Counted from the first letter of the stretch, positions 49,834 to 59,189 are shown. The stretch: 64,000 nt of DNA from G965205255 sp965205255 (GCA_965205255.1 OZ242051.1:868001-932000), one strand, 5' to 3'. Translations and numbers: made by a program. Notes: generated from the sequence alone by a model not told the origin.

Positions 49834-50290
49834 TTTTCATGCTCGTTCAGATTTGTCATATTAAACCATATTATCTTTGGTGGTTCTATCAATGCTTGGT
49901 ACAACTAGTGATTAATAAGTGATGACTATACACAATATAATTTGAAATGCAGATTGGAAATAATTTTTAGGCATAAAGCAATCTTGTACAAATGGTACAA
50001 ATGGTACAAATGGTACAAAATAGTTTTATATACCATGAAATATCCGGTGTTTTGTTCTCTTTTGTGTATAATTAAGCTGATTTTTTTTGCTAGCATCCGA
50101 ACACTTAAAAAAAACCTGAAACCGGATGTGCTTAATTAACCTGAAAATCTGTCTACTGGTATAAGTGGAAATTGAATGCCTGTTGTTGCAGGTAAGTGCC
50201 TGGCTAAAGTGCAAACTATTTACACAGATTTGGGCTCGATATCTTTGAGCTTGTAATAGTTTTTCAGGTAAAGTCAGCTAAATTTGCTAT
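49834..50290. other. Intergenic region before sdhE
   Basis: No gene is visible. It contains a short tandem repeat at 49986-50021 and A/T-rich sequence likely to include the sdhE promoter. Confidence 0.5.
49986..50021. repeat. Four 9-base tandem repeats
   Basis: GTACAAATG is repeated four times, the last unit with one difference. It lies outside any gene and such a repeat may vary in copy number. Confidence 0.85.
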
Positions 50291-50575
50291 ATGATTAAGG
50301 ATACAATAACAGTGGTCTCCCCTGAACAATACAGGCGCATCAACTGGCATAGTCGGCGTGGTATGCTAGAGCTGGATGAGCTTTTACTACCTTTTGTTAA
50401 AGAAGTGTTTCCTTCACTTAATGAAAAAGACCAACACGTTTACATGCGTTTTATCACAAATGAAGATACAGACCTTTTTCACTGGATGATCGGGCATGGC
50501 AGGCCAGAGCTTGTAGAGTTTCAGCAAATAATAGAAAAGATTAAAACGCATGCCTTATCACGCCAACGAAGTTGA
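50291..50575 (+). CDS. sdhE: FAD assembly factor SdhE (CptB)
   Basis: The protein has 94 residues (E. coli 88). The signature RRGMLELDELLLPF contains the RGxxE motif needed for covalent attachment of FAD to SdhA of succinate dehydrogenase. Later DLFHWMIGHGRP matches the conserved NWLMNHGKP-type region. It acts in the cytoplasm. It overlaps the next gene, a CptA/YgfX-like membrane protein, by 26 bases, the same pairing as ygfY-ygfX in E. coli, so the two are probably translated together. Confidence 0.93.
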   Translation: MIKDTITVVSPEQYRRINWHSRRGMLELDELLLPFVKEVFPSLNEKDQHVYMRFITNEDTDLFHWMIGHGRPELVEFQQIIEKIKTHALSRQRS

Positions 50576-50981
50576 ACTTTCGTTGAAGCCTTCTCATTGC
50601 TGGCTGATGCTCACAATGATAATGATCATTGTGGCTTTGCTGGCCGTATGTTTGATAAATTCATTTGTGCTAAAGATAATTATTTTCTTTTTTGTGGGGG
50701 CTTATTTATACGTTATTCTTACAGGTTTTTTTCGCCGACATTATCCTGCTGGTGTTTCGGGTATACGTTATCGTGGAAACTCTTGGTGGATTATGCTCAA
50801 TGATAAAAAGTGGCAAGAGGTCTCTATTAAAGAACCTCCTTTGATCTCTGCATTTTTGACAGTATTGATAGTCTCATGCACAGAAAAAAAAACTGTTCCT
50901 ATCGTTATTTTTTATGATAGTGCTGATCCAAACATGTTCAGAAGACTTCGTTTATTATTACGCCTCACTAATAAAATATAA
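50550..50981 (+). CDS. cptA: YgfX/CptA-like inner-membrane protein
   Basis: The protein has 143 residues (E. coli YgfX 135) and starts within sdhE. Two adjacent hydrophobic segments lie at about 17-60 (LTMIMIIVALLAVCLI and IIIFFFVGAYLYVIL), followed by a soluble tail with Trp-rich and Arg-rich ends (WWIMLNDKKWQE; RRLRLLLRL). Sequence similarity to YgfX is low by eye. The call rests on the position behind sdhE, size and topology. YgfX has been described as a toxin acting on cytoskeletal proteins in E. coli; whether that holds here is unknown. Confidence 0.75.
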   Translation: MPYHANEVELSLKPSHCWLMLTMIMIIVALLAVCLINSFVLKIIIFFFVGAYLYVILTGFFRRHYPAGVSGIRYRGNSWWIMLNDKKWQEVSIKEPPLISAFLTVLIVSCTEKKTVPIVIFYDSADPNMFRRLRLLLRLTNKI

Positions 50982-51555
50982 TACCTGCACCCATAATTAT
51001 TGCACTATTTTTGAGGCTGTTGCGAACTAGGAAAAATGAATTTTAGTTAGCAAAAATACATTTGCTAATGTTGAAATTGATAAAATAGTACAAGAAATAC
51101 TCGTTTTTGCCCTAATTTAAGGCTGTTTAGCCTGTTTCAGGCACAATATGTTTTATTCATGATGTCTTGTCTTTTTAGCTGCTACCGTAACTGAATGAAT
51201 ATGTTAGACAATCGTTTTTTTGCTAATTAGAGTACGTGTTTTACTGCAGACGCTAACCGTATAGAGCGATTTTAGTTATTAGGGCAGATTTCAACAATCT
51301 CCTTTTCTGAATTTGCTTTTATGCGTTGAAACTAATGACAATAGCAGGCTATTACTCGACACTTCGACTTTAACAGAAAAACATAAAAGGATACTTATAG
51401 TAGGAATTAGAAACAGGTTTTATTATTATTCTGGATGATTAGAGTTATATGATAAAGTTAGATTTGTTGAAATATTTACTGAAAACTATGAGTTTCCGGT
51501 CATACAAAAGACAGGGAAATCATCTTGTTATGCAGATGAGCAAAAGGGAATTAAT
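50982..51555. other. Intergenic region before pgeF
   Basis: These 574 bases show no gene. The part 51299-51375 is one copy of a diverged 77-base repeat whose partner is at 53370. Confidence 0.5.
51299..51375. repeat. Diverged 77-base repeat, copy 1
   Basis: It aligns without gaps to 53370-53446, with 59 of 77 positions equal by hand count. The core AGGCTATTAC is shared exactly. No frame is conserved in an obvious way. It may be a relic of an insertion sequence or a noncoding element. Confidence 0.55.
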
Positions 51556-52314
51556 GTGATTCAGAAATATTATTTGTTTCCGAAGTGGCCTGCACCGGCA
51601 AGTGTTAAAGTTTGTACAACACTTCGTTCTTTTCATGAAAGTAAGGAGTTTAGTACCAATGGATTTTTCTCTGATGATATGGCAGTTCCTTGCAACGATA
51701 ATTCAGCATTTATTGATAATAGCTGGCGGTTATTAAAGCAAGACCTGGGTTTAACTCAAATGCCTGCATGGTTGAACCAAACACATACGGCCTCCATTAT
51801 TTCTGCACATAAAGCATTGGCAGAGCCTTTGCATGAAGCCGATGCAAGCTGGACAAACCAACTTAATATACTATGTGTGATAAGAACAGCCGATTGCCTG
51901 CCTTTAGTTTTTTGCGATAAAAAAGGATTAAAGATTGCTACAGTTCATGCAGGGTGGCAAGGGCTTGCTAAAGGTATAGTCGAAAATACAGTACAAGCAC
52001 TCAATGAAAACCCAGAAGACTTACTGGTATGGCTAGGCCCAGCCATTAGCCAAAAACATTTTGAAGTTGGTCAAGAAGTACGGGAAATATTTATTAAAAC
52101 ACAACCTGAAGCGCTGAGCGCTTTTATTCCGAGCAAGAAAGATCACTGGATGGCAGATTTATACCAACTGGCAAAACTTCGACTGCAAAAATCAGGTGTT
52201 ACTGATATTTATAGTGAAAATCACTGCACATTCGAAGAAGAAGAGCTCTTTTATTCCTATCGCAGAAATAAAACCACCCAGCGGATGTTGACTTTAGCTT
52301 GGTTAGCACCATAA
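51556..52314 (+). CDS. pgeF: Peptidoglycan editing factor PgeF (YfiH, laccase-like)
   Basis: The protein has 252 residues. The start is GTG at 51556 with AAGGGA about seven bases upstream; the overlapping ATG is out of frame. It belongs to the DUF152/YfiH fold. Metal-site residues are visible: His in NQTHTA, Cys in TADCLPLVF and His in VHAGWQG. In E. coli the enzyme removes wrongly incorporated amino acids from peptidoglycan precursors; older annotations say polyphenol oxidase. In many gammaproteobacteria it sits beside rluD and clpB, which are absent here. It converges with the DUF547 gene. Confidence 0.93.
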   Translation: MIQKYYLFPKWPAPASVKVCTTLRSFHESKEFSTNGFFSDDMAVPCNDNSAFIDNSWRLLKQDLGLTQMPAWLNQTHTASIISAHKALAEPLHEADASWTNQLNILCVIRTADCLPLVFCDKKGLKIATVHAGWQGLAKGIVENTVQALNENPEDLLVWLGPAISQKHFEVGQEVREIFIKTQPEALSAFIPSKKDHWMADLYQLAKLRLQKSGVTDIYSENHCTFEEEELFYSYRRNKTTQRMLTLAWLAP

Positions 52315-52317
52315 GTC

Positions 52318-52339
52318 ATACCAATATTTATTTTGGTAT
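52318..52339. terminator. Weak hairpin between convergent genes
   Basis: ATACCAA pairs with TTGGTAT around an A/T loop, between pgeF and the DUF547 gene. The stem is only seven bases, so this is weak support for a shared terminator. Confidence 0.35.
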
Positions 52340-53190
52340 CACTTTATTTCATTAAGACTCCAGTCATAGTGATATTTCACTGAGCCTTTATAGGCTTGCA
52401 GTTTACTTGCAAGTACAGGGTTTGCATAATGCTCCAGATGTGTGAATAAAGTGGTCCGATCACCAAAATCACTGCCATACCATTTATAAATACTGGAAAG
52501 CTCCAGCTTTCCATGTTTATTAAAGTGCACACCTTTTGGCTGATTTATATAACGTTTAGCTTGTGCATCAAGGAGTTTATTCATATTCTCTGCAGTATAG
52601 GCAACTGGAGCAAGATCTGGACAGCTCATGCTGGCACAGTTTAATGCATAGTGTACTCGGTAGTCTTTCCATAGAGGACGTAAAATACGATGCTCTATAT
52701 CATTAAGTGTCAGGGAAATATCTGCTACTTTTGTAATAACGTCATCCCAGGGGCCAAACTTAAACCACCCCTTACCAAGTTTAATAATACTGCTTACTGG
52801 GTAATGCTTTAAAATGAGCTCAACAGTTAACGCATTGTACAAATTGATCCAATAAGCTTCCTGTTGAGATTTGCTGTAGTCTCTTGGATCCAGTGAAGTC
52901 AGATAGGTAATAAACTGAACCAATTTTTTATTGTCTTTTTCATTAACCCTATCATAAGCAACCAAACCCATCTTTGTTTTCTTATCGTCAATACGGTAAT
53001 GATTAAGAAAATTCTGCCAAGACTGGAAGTTAAAACCTGCTTTATTTTCCGGGTTTGATTTGTCCCAAACCGGCCAGTATTTCGGTTTGGGCGCAGCAGA
53101 GGTTTGAACAGACAAGCAACTGATGATCACCAGTAATAAAAGCAAATAATAAGGGGTATTATGTCTGATCTTTGTGTGTACAAAATTCAT
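52339..53190 (-). CDS. DUF547-family exported protein
   Basis: About 283 residues. Three start codons (GTG 53199, ATG 53193, ATG 53190) compete; AGGTG is best spaced for 53190. A signal peptide or anchor lies near the N-terminus (LLLLLVIISCLSV), with likely cleavage after SAA. The conserved DUF547 region covers about 110-235: EAYWINLYNALTVELIL, then HYALNCASMSCPDLAP and the tail SSIYKWYGSDFG. Members are widespread in bacteria and plants. The biochemical function is unknown. No operon partner. Confidence 0.88.
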   Translation of the reverse strand: MNFVHTKIRHNTPYYLLLLLVIISCLSVQTSAAPKPKYWPVWDKSNPENKAGFNFQSWQNFLNHYRIDDKKTKMGLVAYDRVNEKDNKKLVQFITYLTSLDPRDYSKSQQEAYWINLYNALTVELILKHYPVSSIIKLGKGWFKFGPWDDVITKVADISLTLNDIEHRILRPLWKDYRVHYALNCASMSCPDLAPVAYTAENMNKLLDAQAKRYINQPKGVHFNKHGKLELSSIYKWYGSDFGDRTTLFTHLEHYANPVLASKLQAYKGSVKYHYDWSLNEIK

Positions 53191-53843
53191 CATATTCACC
53201 TGATTACTATAACAATAAAAAGTATATGCAGAAAATCATATAATAATTATTATATTGGTAGTGTACAGCTTATTGTGTCTGATGTGAAATGTGAGCTATC
53301 ACCAAAACTGGTGTTTACGGTTTTCATAAAGTGATGACCTTATACCATAACCTGCTTATTTTTATTGCTCTACTTTTCTGATCTTGCTTGTGTATGTTGT
53401 AACTACTCACAATGACAGGCTATTACGCATCATTTCGCCTTTCACAATACTTCAGATAGTTTATTTCCGGCTTAACTCACGGTCAATCTCTTAATAAAGA
53501 GGCGATTTGCACTCACATTCATGCGTCTTTTACAGCGCTTAACCTCATGAAGATTCAGGATCGAAAGACAAAAAATTTTGATATACCGACAGTGATTTTC
53601 ATTACCAACTAAATACAGCTCAAACGCAATTAACACCAAGTGTGCAGACTTTTTAAAAGGATAGTTTTGAACCTAAGTGACCAAAAGGCCAGCGATGTGT
53701 ATATGGAGTTTGGCAAGTACGGGACTATTGCTATGTAAAATTGTCTGAAGCATTGTGTTTAAGAAGTACGTATAATTTCTTTCTTTTACCTGTGTGTGTT
53801 GTAGACTAAAAGTATGATGATAAAGTGTTTAATGATAGAGTTT
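53191..53843. other. Intergenic region before clpS
   Basis: About 650 bases separate divergent genes, with no recognisable gene. It contains copy 2 of the 77-base repeat (53370-53446). Confidence 0.5.
53370..53446. repeat. Diverged 77-base repeat, copy 2
   Basis: This is the partner of 51299-51375 in the same orientation, with about three quarters of positions identical. The flanks of the two copies do not match, so the shared unit is short. Confidence 0.55.
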
Positions 53844-54188
53844 ATGAATACAGAAAAAAGAATTCTGTTATCCAGGGAAAGTTTTGAACCTGAATACGAT
53901 GTATCAACAAAAGCTGCAAAAACTGAGCTTAAACCACCGAAAAAATATCGGGTTGTTCTGTTGAATGATGATTTTACAACGATGGATTTTGTCGTAGAAG
54001 TATTAACCTTGTTCTTCAATATGAGTGAAGAGCAGGCTGTACAGGTTATGATAATGGTACATAAAAAAGGAAAGGGTGCCTGTGGTGTCTATAGTCGTGA
54101 TGTTGCAGAAACGAAAGCAACAAGTGTTAATGAGTACGCGCAGAAACAAGGACATCCTTTATTGTGTAAAATAGAAAAAATGGACTAA
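53844..54188 (+). CDS. clpS: ClpS, adaptor for ClpA
   Basis: About 114 residues from the ATG at 53844; an in-frame ATG at 53814 would add ten residues, and no start has a strong ribosome site. The ClpS fold shows its N-degron pocket region LLNDDFTTMDFVVEVL, with the NDD...MDFV residues that recognise N-terminal Leu, Phe, Tyr and Trp. It continues with HKKGKGACGVYSRDVAETKA. It delivers such substrates to ClpAP. It lies 24 bases upstream of clpA. Bpt and Aat, which create N-degrons, are encoded about 3 kb further on. Confidence 0.94.
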   Translation: MNTEKRILLSRESFEPEYDVSTKAAKTELKPPKKYRVVLLNDDFTTMDFVVEVLTLFFNMSEEQAVQVMIMVHKKGKGACGVYSRDVAETKATSVNEYAQKQGHPLLCKIEKMD

Positions 54189-54212
54189 GTCAACTGAATG
54201 ACAGGAGGTTTT

Positions 54213-56498
54213 ATGTTAAGTAAGGAGCTGGAGCAAACGCTTAGTAACGCTTTCAGGGTAGCCCGCGAAAAAAAACATGAGTTTATGACGGTGGAGCACC
54301 TGTTATTGGCATTGCTTGATAACCAGTCTGCTTTTGCAGTTTTACAGGCTGTAAGTGCTGATACTGAACAGTTAAAACAAGATTTAATTCAGTTTATAGA
54401 CTTTACAACACCGCTAATAGCTGCTGAAGATTCAGAGAAAGAGACTCAGCCTACTCTGGGCTTTCAGCGAGTACTTCAACGGGCTGTATTTCATGTCCAA
54501 AGTTCAGGCAAGAAAGAAGTTACAGGTGCTAATGTGCTGGTGGCTATTTTCAGTGAACAGGAAAGCCAGGCTGTTTATTTTTTAAAACAACAGGAAATTG
54601 CCCGTATAGATGTCGTCAATTATATTGCACACGGTATTTCCCGTTCAGAAGAATTAAAAGGTGAAGGTTTTGGTACAGACCTTTCGGAGGAGGTCAAAGC
54701 GATTGAGGAAGGTACTTCTGCACGTCCGATTCAAAACTATACCTCTAATCTGAACGAACTGGCTAAAAATGGTAAGATTGATCCCTTGGTAGGAAGAAAG
54801 TCCGAGGTTGAACGTGTTGCACAAATTCTCTCAAGGCGTAGGAAGAATAATCCTTTACTGGTAGGTGAAGCAGGTGTGGGTAAAACAGCCATTGCAGAAG
54901 GTTTGGCAAAAAAGATTGTGGATGGAGAAGTGCCGGAAATCCTCAGTGATGCTGTAATATACTCTCTGGATCTTGGCGCGTTGCTGGCAGGTACAAAGTA
55001 TCGCGGTGATTTTGAAAAACGTTTCAAACAGCTACTTGGTGATCTGAAAAAAGAAAAAGGCGCTGTACTGTTTATTGATGAAATTCATACAATTATTGGT
55101 GCTGGCTCAGCCTCAGGTGGTGTCATGGATGCATCAAACTTATTAAAGCCCTTATTAACTTCTGGTGAATTGCGTTGTATTGGATCAACTACTTTTCAGG
55201 AATTTAGAGGTATCTTTGAAAAAGACCGTGCATTAGCTCGTCGCTTCCAAAAGGTAGATGTTATTGAACCAGATATTGATGACACTTTTGAAATTTTGCT
55301 TGGCTTGCAGCATAAGTTTGAGGAACATCATAATATTAAATACTCCAGAGAAGCTTTACGTGTTGCTTCTGAGCTTTCGTTCAGACACCTGAACGACAGA
55401 CATATGCCTGACAAGGCAATTGATGTGGTAGATGAAGCTGGTGCTTTCCAGCGCCTCCAGACAGAAGCTGACAGAGTAAAAATAATTGATGTACTTCAAA
55501 TAGAAGATATTATATCAAAAATGGCACGCATTCCTGCTAAGTCGGTATCATCTTCTGATAAAGAACTTCTGGAAAAATTACCGCGTAATTTGCATATGAC
55601 TATTTTCGGTCAGGATGAGGCGATAGAAGCACTTTCAACAAACATTCGTCTTTCGCGGGCAGGGTTAAAAACTCCTGAAAAGCCGGTAGGAAGCTTCTTA
55701 TTTGCAGGACCTACAGGGGTAGGTAAAACAGAAGTATGTAAACAGCTGGCTAAATCACTAGGTATAGAGCTGGTTCGCTTTGATATGTCTGAGTATATGG
55801 AAGCGCATACGGTATCACGTTTGATTGGTGCGCCTCCCGGCTATGTTGGATTTGATCAGGGTGGCCTGTTGACTGAAGCGATTAATAAAAACCCCCACTG
55901 TATTTTGTTACTGGATGAAATTGAAAAAGGGCATCCGGATGTATTTAACCTGTTGTTGCAGGTAATGGATCACGGTACATTAACAGATAATAATGGTCGA
56001 AAAGCGGATTTTCGAAATATCATCCTGATTATGACGACTAATGCTGGTGCTGAATCATTAAGTCGTTCTTCGATTGGCTTTATTGAGCAGGATCATACAA
56101 CTGATGGCATGGAAGCTATTAAACGCAACTTTACTCCGGAGTTTCGTAACCGTTTAGATGCAGTGATTCAGTTTAATGCTCTCAGTCGGGAAGTGATTGA
56201 GTGTGTCGTTGATAAACAACTCATAGAGCTTCAAGCACAGCTTGATGAGCAGCAGGTCACTATTGAGGTGGGTGCCAAAGCAAGAGCTTGGTTAGCAGAA
56301 AAAGGTTATGACCGAGATATGGGAGCCAGACCTATGGCTCGACTCATTCAGGAGACTATTAAAAAGCCTTTGGCAGAAGCTATCTTGTTTGGAAATCTGG
56401 TTTCAGGTGGAATGGCTAAAATTGGTCTGAAGAAAGGCTCCCTTACCTTCAAGATGGAAACATTAAAAACTAAAGGTAAACTAGTGACAAAAGAATAA
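54213..56498 (+). CDS. clpA: ClpA, ATPase subunit of the ClpAP protease
   Basis: About 761 residues (E. coli 758). I chose the ATG at 54213 because ACAGGAGG stands four bases upstream; an ATG five codons earlier lies before this site. An N domain (1-145) docks ClpS. AAA module 1 has Walker A GEAGVGKTA and Walker B LFIDEIHTI; AAA module 2 has Walker A GPTGVGKTE and Walker B LLLDEIEKGH. The second module ends with the usual C-terminal helical domain. It unfolds substrates and feeds ClpP, which is not in this window. It is probably cotranscribed with clpS and ends at a strong terminator. Confidence 0.97.
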   Translation: MLSKELEQTLSNAFRVAREKKHEFMTVEHLLLALLDNQSAFAVLQAVSADTEQLKQDLIQFIDFTTPLIAAEDSEKETQPTLGFQRVLQRAVFHVQSSGKKEVTGANVLVAIFSEQESQAVYFLKQQEIARIDVVNYIAHGISRSEELKGEGFGTDLSEEVKAIEEGTSARPIQNYTSNLNELAKNGKIDPLVGRKSEVERVAQILSRRRKNNPLLVGEAGVGKTAIAEGLAKKIVDGEVPEILSDAVIYSLDLGALLAGTKYRGDFEKRFKQLLGDLKKEKGAVLFIDEIHTIIGAGSASGGVMDASNLLKPLLTSGELRCIGSTTFQEFRGIFEKDRALARRFQKVDVIEPDIDDTFEILLGLQHKFEEHHNIKYSREALRVASELSFRHLNDRHMPDKAIDVVDEAGAFQRLQTEADRVKIIDVLQIEDIISKMARIPAKSVSSSDKELLEKLPRNLHMTIFGQDEAIEALSTNIRLSRAGLKTPEKPVGSFLFAGPTGVGKTEVCKQLAKSLGIELVRFDMSEYMEAHTVSRLIGAPPGYVGFDQGGLLTEAINKNPHCILLLDEIEKGHPDVFNLLLQVMDHGTLTDNNGRKADFRNIILIMTTNAGAESLSRSSIGFIEQDHTTDGMEAIKRNFTPEFRNRLDAVIQFNALSREVIECVVDKQLIELQAQLDEQQVTIEVGAKARAWLAEKGYDRDMGARPMARLIQETIKKPLAEAILFGNLVSGGMAKIGLKKGSLTFKMETLKTKGKLVTKE

Positions 56499-56524
56499 CT
56501 TTGACTGATTATCAACAGCTCAGC

Positions 56525-56558
56525 CCAAAAAAACCAGAAACTATTCTGGTTTTTTTGG
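56525..56558. terminator. Bidirectional terminator between clpA and infA
   Basis: A perfect 15-base stem (CCAAAAAAACCAGAA / TTCTGGTTTTTTTGG) with a four-base loop lies between the convergent genes clpA and infA. It has A and T runs on both sides so that it works for either strand. Confidence 0.92.
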
Positions 56559-56576
56559 TAGTCTCATTTTGTTCAG

Positions 56577-56795
56577 TTAACGTGCTCTGTAAACAATCCG
56601 ACCTTTGTTTAAATCGTAAGGTGTTAATTCAACGCGCACCTTATCACCGGTCAAGATCCGGATATAGTTTTTGCGCATTTTTCCGGAAATATGAGCTGTA
56701 ACCATATGACCATTTTCCAACTCTACACGGAACATAGTGTTTGGCAGGGTATCTGCAACCACACCCTCCATCTCAAAAGACTCTTCTTTTGCCAT
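56577..56795 (-). CDS. infA: Translation initiation factor IF-1
   Basis: The protein has 72 residues, the standard length, with GAGGTG eight bases ahead of the ATG. It is a single OB-fold S1-type domain (MEGVVADTLPNTMFRVEL, then KMRKNYIRILTGDKV). It binds the ribosomal A site on the 30S subunit during initiation. The position between clpA and bpt matches Pseudomonas. It is convergent with clpA. Confidence 0.97.
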   Translation of the reverse strand: MAKEESFEMEGVVADTLPNTMFRVELENGHMVTAHISGKMRKNYIRILTGDKVRVELTPYDLNKGRIVYRAR

Positions 56796-56883
56796 CAGGC
56801 AATCACCTCGGTATATTTTAAAATAATCTTTAAATCTGCTGCATTTTGCCTTAAATGCAACCGTAAATCAAAGACTTTAGCGG

Positions 56884-57621
56884 CTAATTATTTTGTTGGT
56901 TTTCAGAATTTTGCACCCACAGACCTTTAGTCAACTGCTCAAAAGGCGTAAACTTGCATTTATATGACATTTTGTTGCATGTTTTAATCCAATAACCAAG
57001 ATAAAGATAGGAAAGTTTGCGCTTTTTAGCTAAATCAATCAAATAAAGAACAGACCACGTGCCGAGGCTTCGTTTTAATGATGAAGGTTCATAAAAAGTA
57101 TAGAGCGCTGCCAGACCATCACTCAGTCTATCCGCAACAGTTAGTGCGACCAAGTTATTTTCTTTATCTCTGAATTCATAAAAATTACACCAAGTAGTGC
57201 CACTACATAAAAAATCTCTAAACTGCTTTTCTGAAGGTGGATACATATTGCCATCAGAATGACGTGTATTTATATACTTTTCATACAGAGTATATCGCTC
57301 CTTATTAAAGGTTGCTGGGCTTATTGTAATTGTTAAATCGCTATTTCTGCGCAAGCATCTTTTTTGCGATTTACTTGCATTAAATGCGCTAACAACTACC
57401 CGCACAGGGATGCAGGCTGAACAGGTCGGACAAGCCGGACTATATACAAACGCACCGCTACGGCGATAACCCATGGCATTAAATTGAGTATATAGATGTT
57501 GATCTACAATGTCTTCTAAAGGTATAAAACGTGTAACCGCCTGTTTATACGGCAAATAACCACAAGTGTGAGGTGGAGTTTTGTTGCATAATAAATGAGT
57601 TTTCAGAGGATTCTCCATCAT
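56884..57621 (-). CDS. bpt: Aspartate/glutamate leucyltransferase
   Basis: The protein has 245 residues, slightly longer than usual. It shows the ATE-family N-terminal motif TCGYLPYKQAVTRF and the conserved SGAFVYSPACPTCSACIPVR, followed by RHSDGNMYPPS and LGYWIKTC. It transfers leucine from Leu-tRNA to proteins that begin with Asp or Glu, making N-degrons for ClpS/ClpA. It shares strand with infA and aat. The gap to infA is 88 bases and to aat 66 bases. Confidence 0.94.
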   Translation of the reverse strand: MMENPLKTHLLCNKTPPHTCGYLPYKQAVTRFIPLEDIVDQHLYTQFNAMGYRRSGAFVYSPACPTCSACIPVRVVVSAFNASKSQKRCLRRNSDLTITISPATFNKERYTLYEKYINTRHSDGNMYPPSEKQFRDFLCSGTTWCNFYEFRDKENNLVALTVADRLSDGLAALYTFYEPSSLKRSLGTWSVLYLIDLAKKRKLSYLYLGYWIKTCNKMSYKCKFTPFEQLTKGLWVQNSENQQNN

Positions 57622-57687
57622 AGACTCACAGATTGGCTAGTTAATATTTAATATTTTCGTCTGTATTAACTATAACATATGGATCGG

Positions 57688-58332
57688 TTAGGCTTGACTT
57701 GTATACTTTTTTAAATATTTAAGATACTGTTCTCTGGATATAAGACCCGCACCTAAGCTTTGTAAATGAGCTGTTTGAAACTGACAGTCAATCAGCTTGA
57801 AATGGTTCGATTGAGCAAGATTTATCAAAGCCATTTTTGATGCATTGGTGACCAAACTAAACATCGATTCACCAAAGAAAACTTCACCGATAAAAGGCCC
57901 ATAAAGACCACCAACTAACTCATTTTTATCCCATATTTCGACTGATTGAGCGCATCCTTGTTTGTGAAGTTGGACATAGGCATCAATCATTTCATCAGTG
58001 ATCCAAGTACCATCACTTCGATGATGTGCACAAGCACAAACGACCGACTCAAAAGCATTATTCCAAGTTAGTGTAAATAAAGATTTTTTTAGCCATTTTT
58101 TCATGCTGGTAGATATGTGTAAATGTGAGGGAAATAACACCATGCGCGGATCTGGTGACCACCAGAGAATGGGTTGATCTTCATTAAACCAAGGAAAGAT
58201 ACCCTGCTGGTAAGCTTTAAGCAATGTTTCAACATCAAGGTTTCCACCTGCGCACAGTAAGCCTTCAGGCTTTCTCAGTGCTGTAGCGGGTTCAGGAAAA
58301 GACGGAGTATTTTTGTCTAGCCAGTTAAGCAT
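57688..58332 (-). CDS. aat: Leucyl/phenylalanyl-tRNA-protein transferase
   Basis: About 214 residues from the ATG at 58330-58332 (MLNWLDKNTPSFP), with AAGGTG just upstream. The upstream extension in the same frame does not match the family. Conserved blocks are GLLCAGGNL, YQQGIFPWF, ILWWSPDPRMVLFP, DGTWITDEM, LVGGLYG, FFGESMFS and LIDCQFQTAHLQSLGA. It adds Leu or Phe to proteins starting with Lys or Arg, giving primary N-degrons recognised by ClpS. Probably cotranscribed with bpt. Confidence 0.96.
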   Translation of the reverse strand: MLNWLDKNTPSFPEPATALRKPEGLLCAGGNLDVETLLKAYQQGIFPWFNEDQPILWWSPDPRMVLFPSHLHISTSMKKWLKKSLFTLTWNNAFESVVCACAHHRSDGTWITDEMIDAYVQLHKQGCAQSVEIWDKNELVGGLYGPFIGEVFFGESMFSLVTNASKMALINLAQSNHFKLIDCQFQTAHLQSLGAGLISREQYLKYLKKYTSQA

Positions 58333-58438
58333 AATCACCTTGCCGGATGCATTATAAATATACAAATTTGGTAGTGCCTCCGATTTGCAGTTGCCCTAAA
58401 ACTCACACCGCTTGAAGCAGTGGCTTACCAAGATTTAA

Positions 58439-59161
58439 TTAGAGGTTACCACGCCTTAAAGACATATACCTAAAAACAAATTGACGTGTTAAAGCTTCCG
58501 TAGAATCGACAAAAGTTAAATTTTTTGTTCCATAAGCTCGAGCACAAGGTGTAATATCTGTGCAAGCAATAAGCATTGAGTTACAACCAGCCTTCTTGAT
58601 ATAACTGCACATCATTGCCCATTCATCTTTAACAGATTTACACTTTACGCCATGAGACTTAATCAGCATAATTAACTTGTTAATTTGCCTCTGAAACAAA
58701 TCATCAATAAAAGCTATCCCGCCTTTTTCAGCAATTTTTCTCTGGTATAGCTTTGCTCTAACAATCGGCTCTGTACCCAAAATTGCTATAGGCTTGTTAT
58801 CTATGTTACTAATAGCATCCACTGCCAAAGTAATAATATTCAAGACAGGAACACTTCCTGCAAGCTCCGAGATGTAATCGTAATAAAGGTGCACCAAATT
58901 ACAAGGGACAGCAATAAGTTGAACTCCAGCTTTTAATAGAGTTTTTACGCCCAAATGGAGCTGCTCTTTCATAAGTTCTTCATCAATTGACTCTCCTGGT
59001 ACAAAAGGCGTAGGTAGCGAAAACATCACTAATGCTGGAAAGTCCATATCATGCTTTGCCCCATATTGCACACGAGCCTCTTCAATCACAGCCTCGTAAA
59101 ACGGTGTTGTAGACTTAGGTCCCATACCTACTAATGCTCCAATCAATGGTGATTTACTCAT
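58439..59161 (-). CDS. Aspartate/glutamate racemase family protein
   Basis: The protein has 240 residues with AGGAGG about six bases ahead of the ATG. The two catalytic cysteines of the PLP-independent racemase fold are present: VPCNLVHL (near residue 87) and IACTDITP (near residue 200). The N-terminal motif LVGMGPKSTTPFYE resembles the usual GGMGP..T..Y of aspartate racemases. The substrate cannot be told from sequence. It lies about 106 bases upstream of aat on the same strand and is bordered upstream by an IS6 relic. Confidence 0.88.
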   Translation of the reverse strand: MSKSPLIGALVGMGPKSTTPFYEAVIEEARVQYGAKHDMDFPALVMFSLPTPFVPGESIDEELMKEQLHLGVKTLLKAGVQLIAVPCNLVHLYYDYISELAGSVPVLNIITLAVDAISNIDNKPIAILGTEPIVRAKLYQRKIAEKGGIAFIDDLFQRQINKLIMLIKSHGVKCKSVKDEWAMMCSYIKKAGCNSMLIACTDITPCARAYGTKNLTFVDSTEALTRQFVFRYMSLRRGNL

Positions 59162-59189
59162 TGACTGCCTCCTGACAAAACATTAATTC

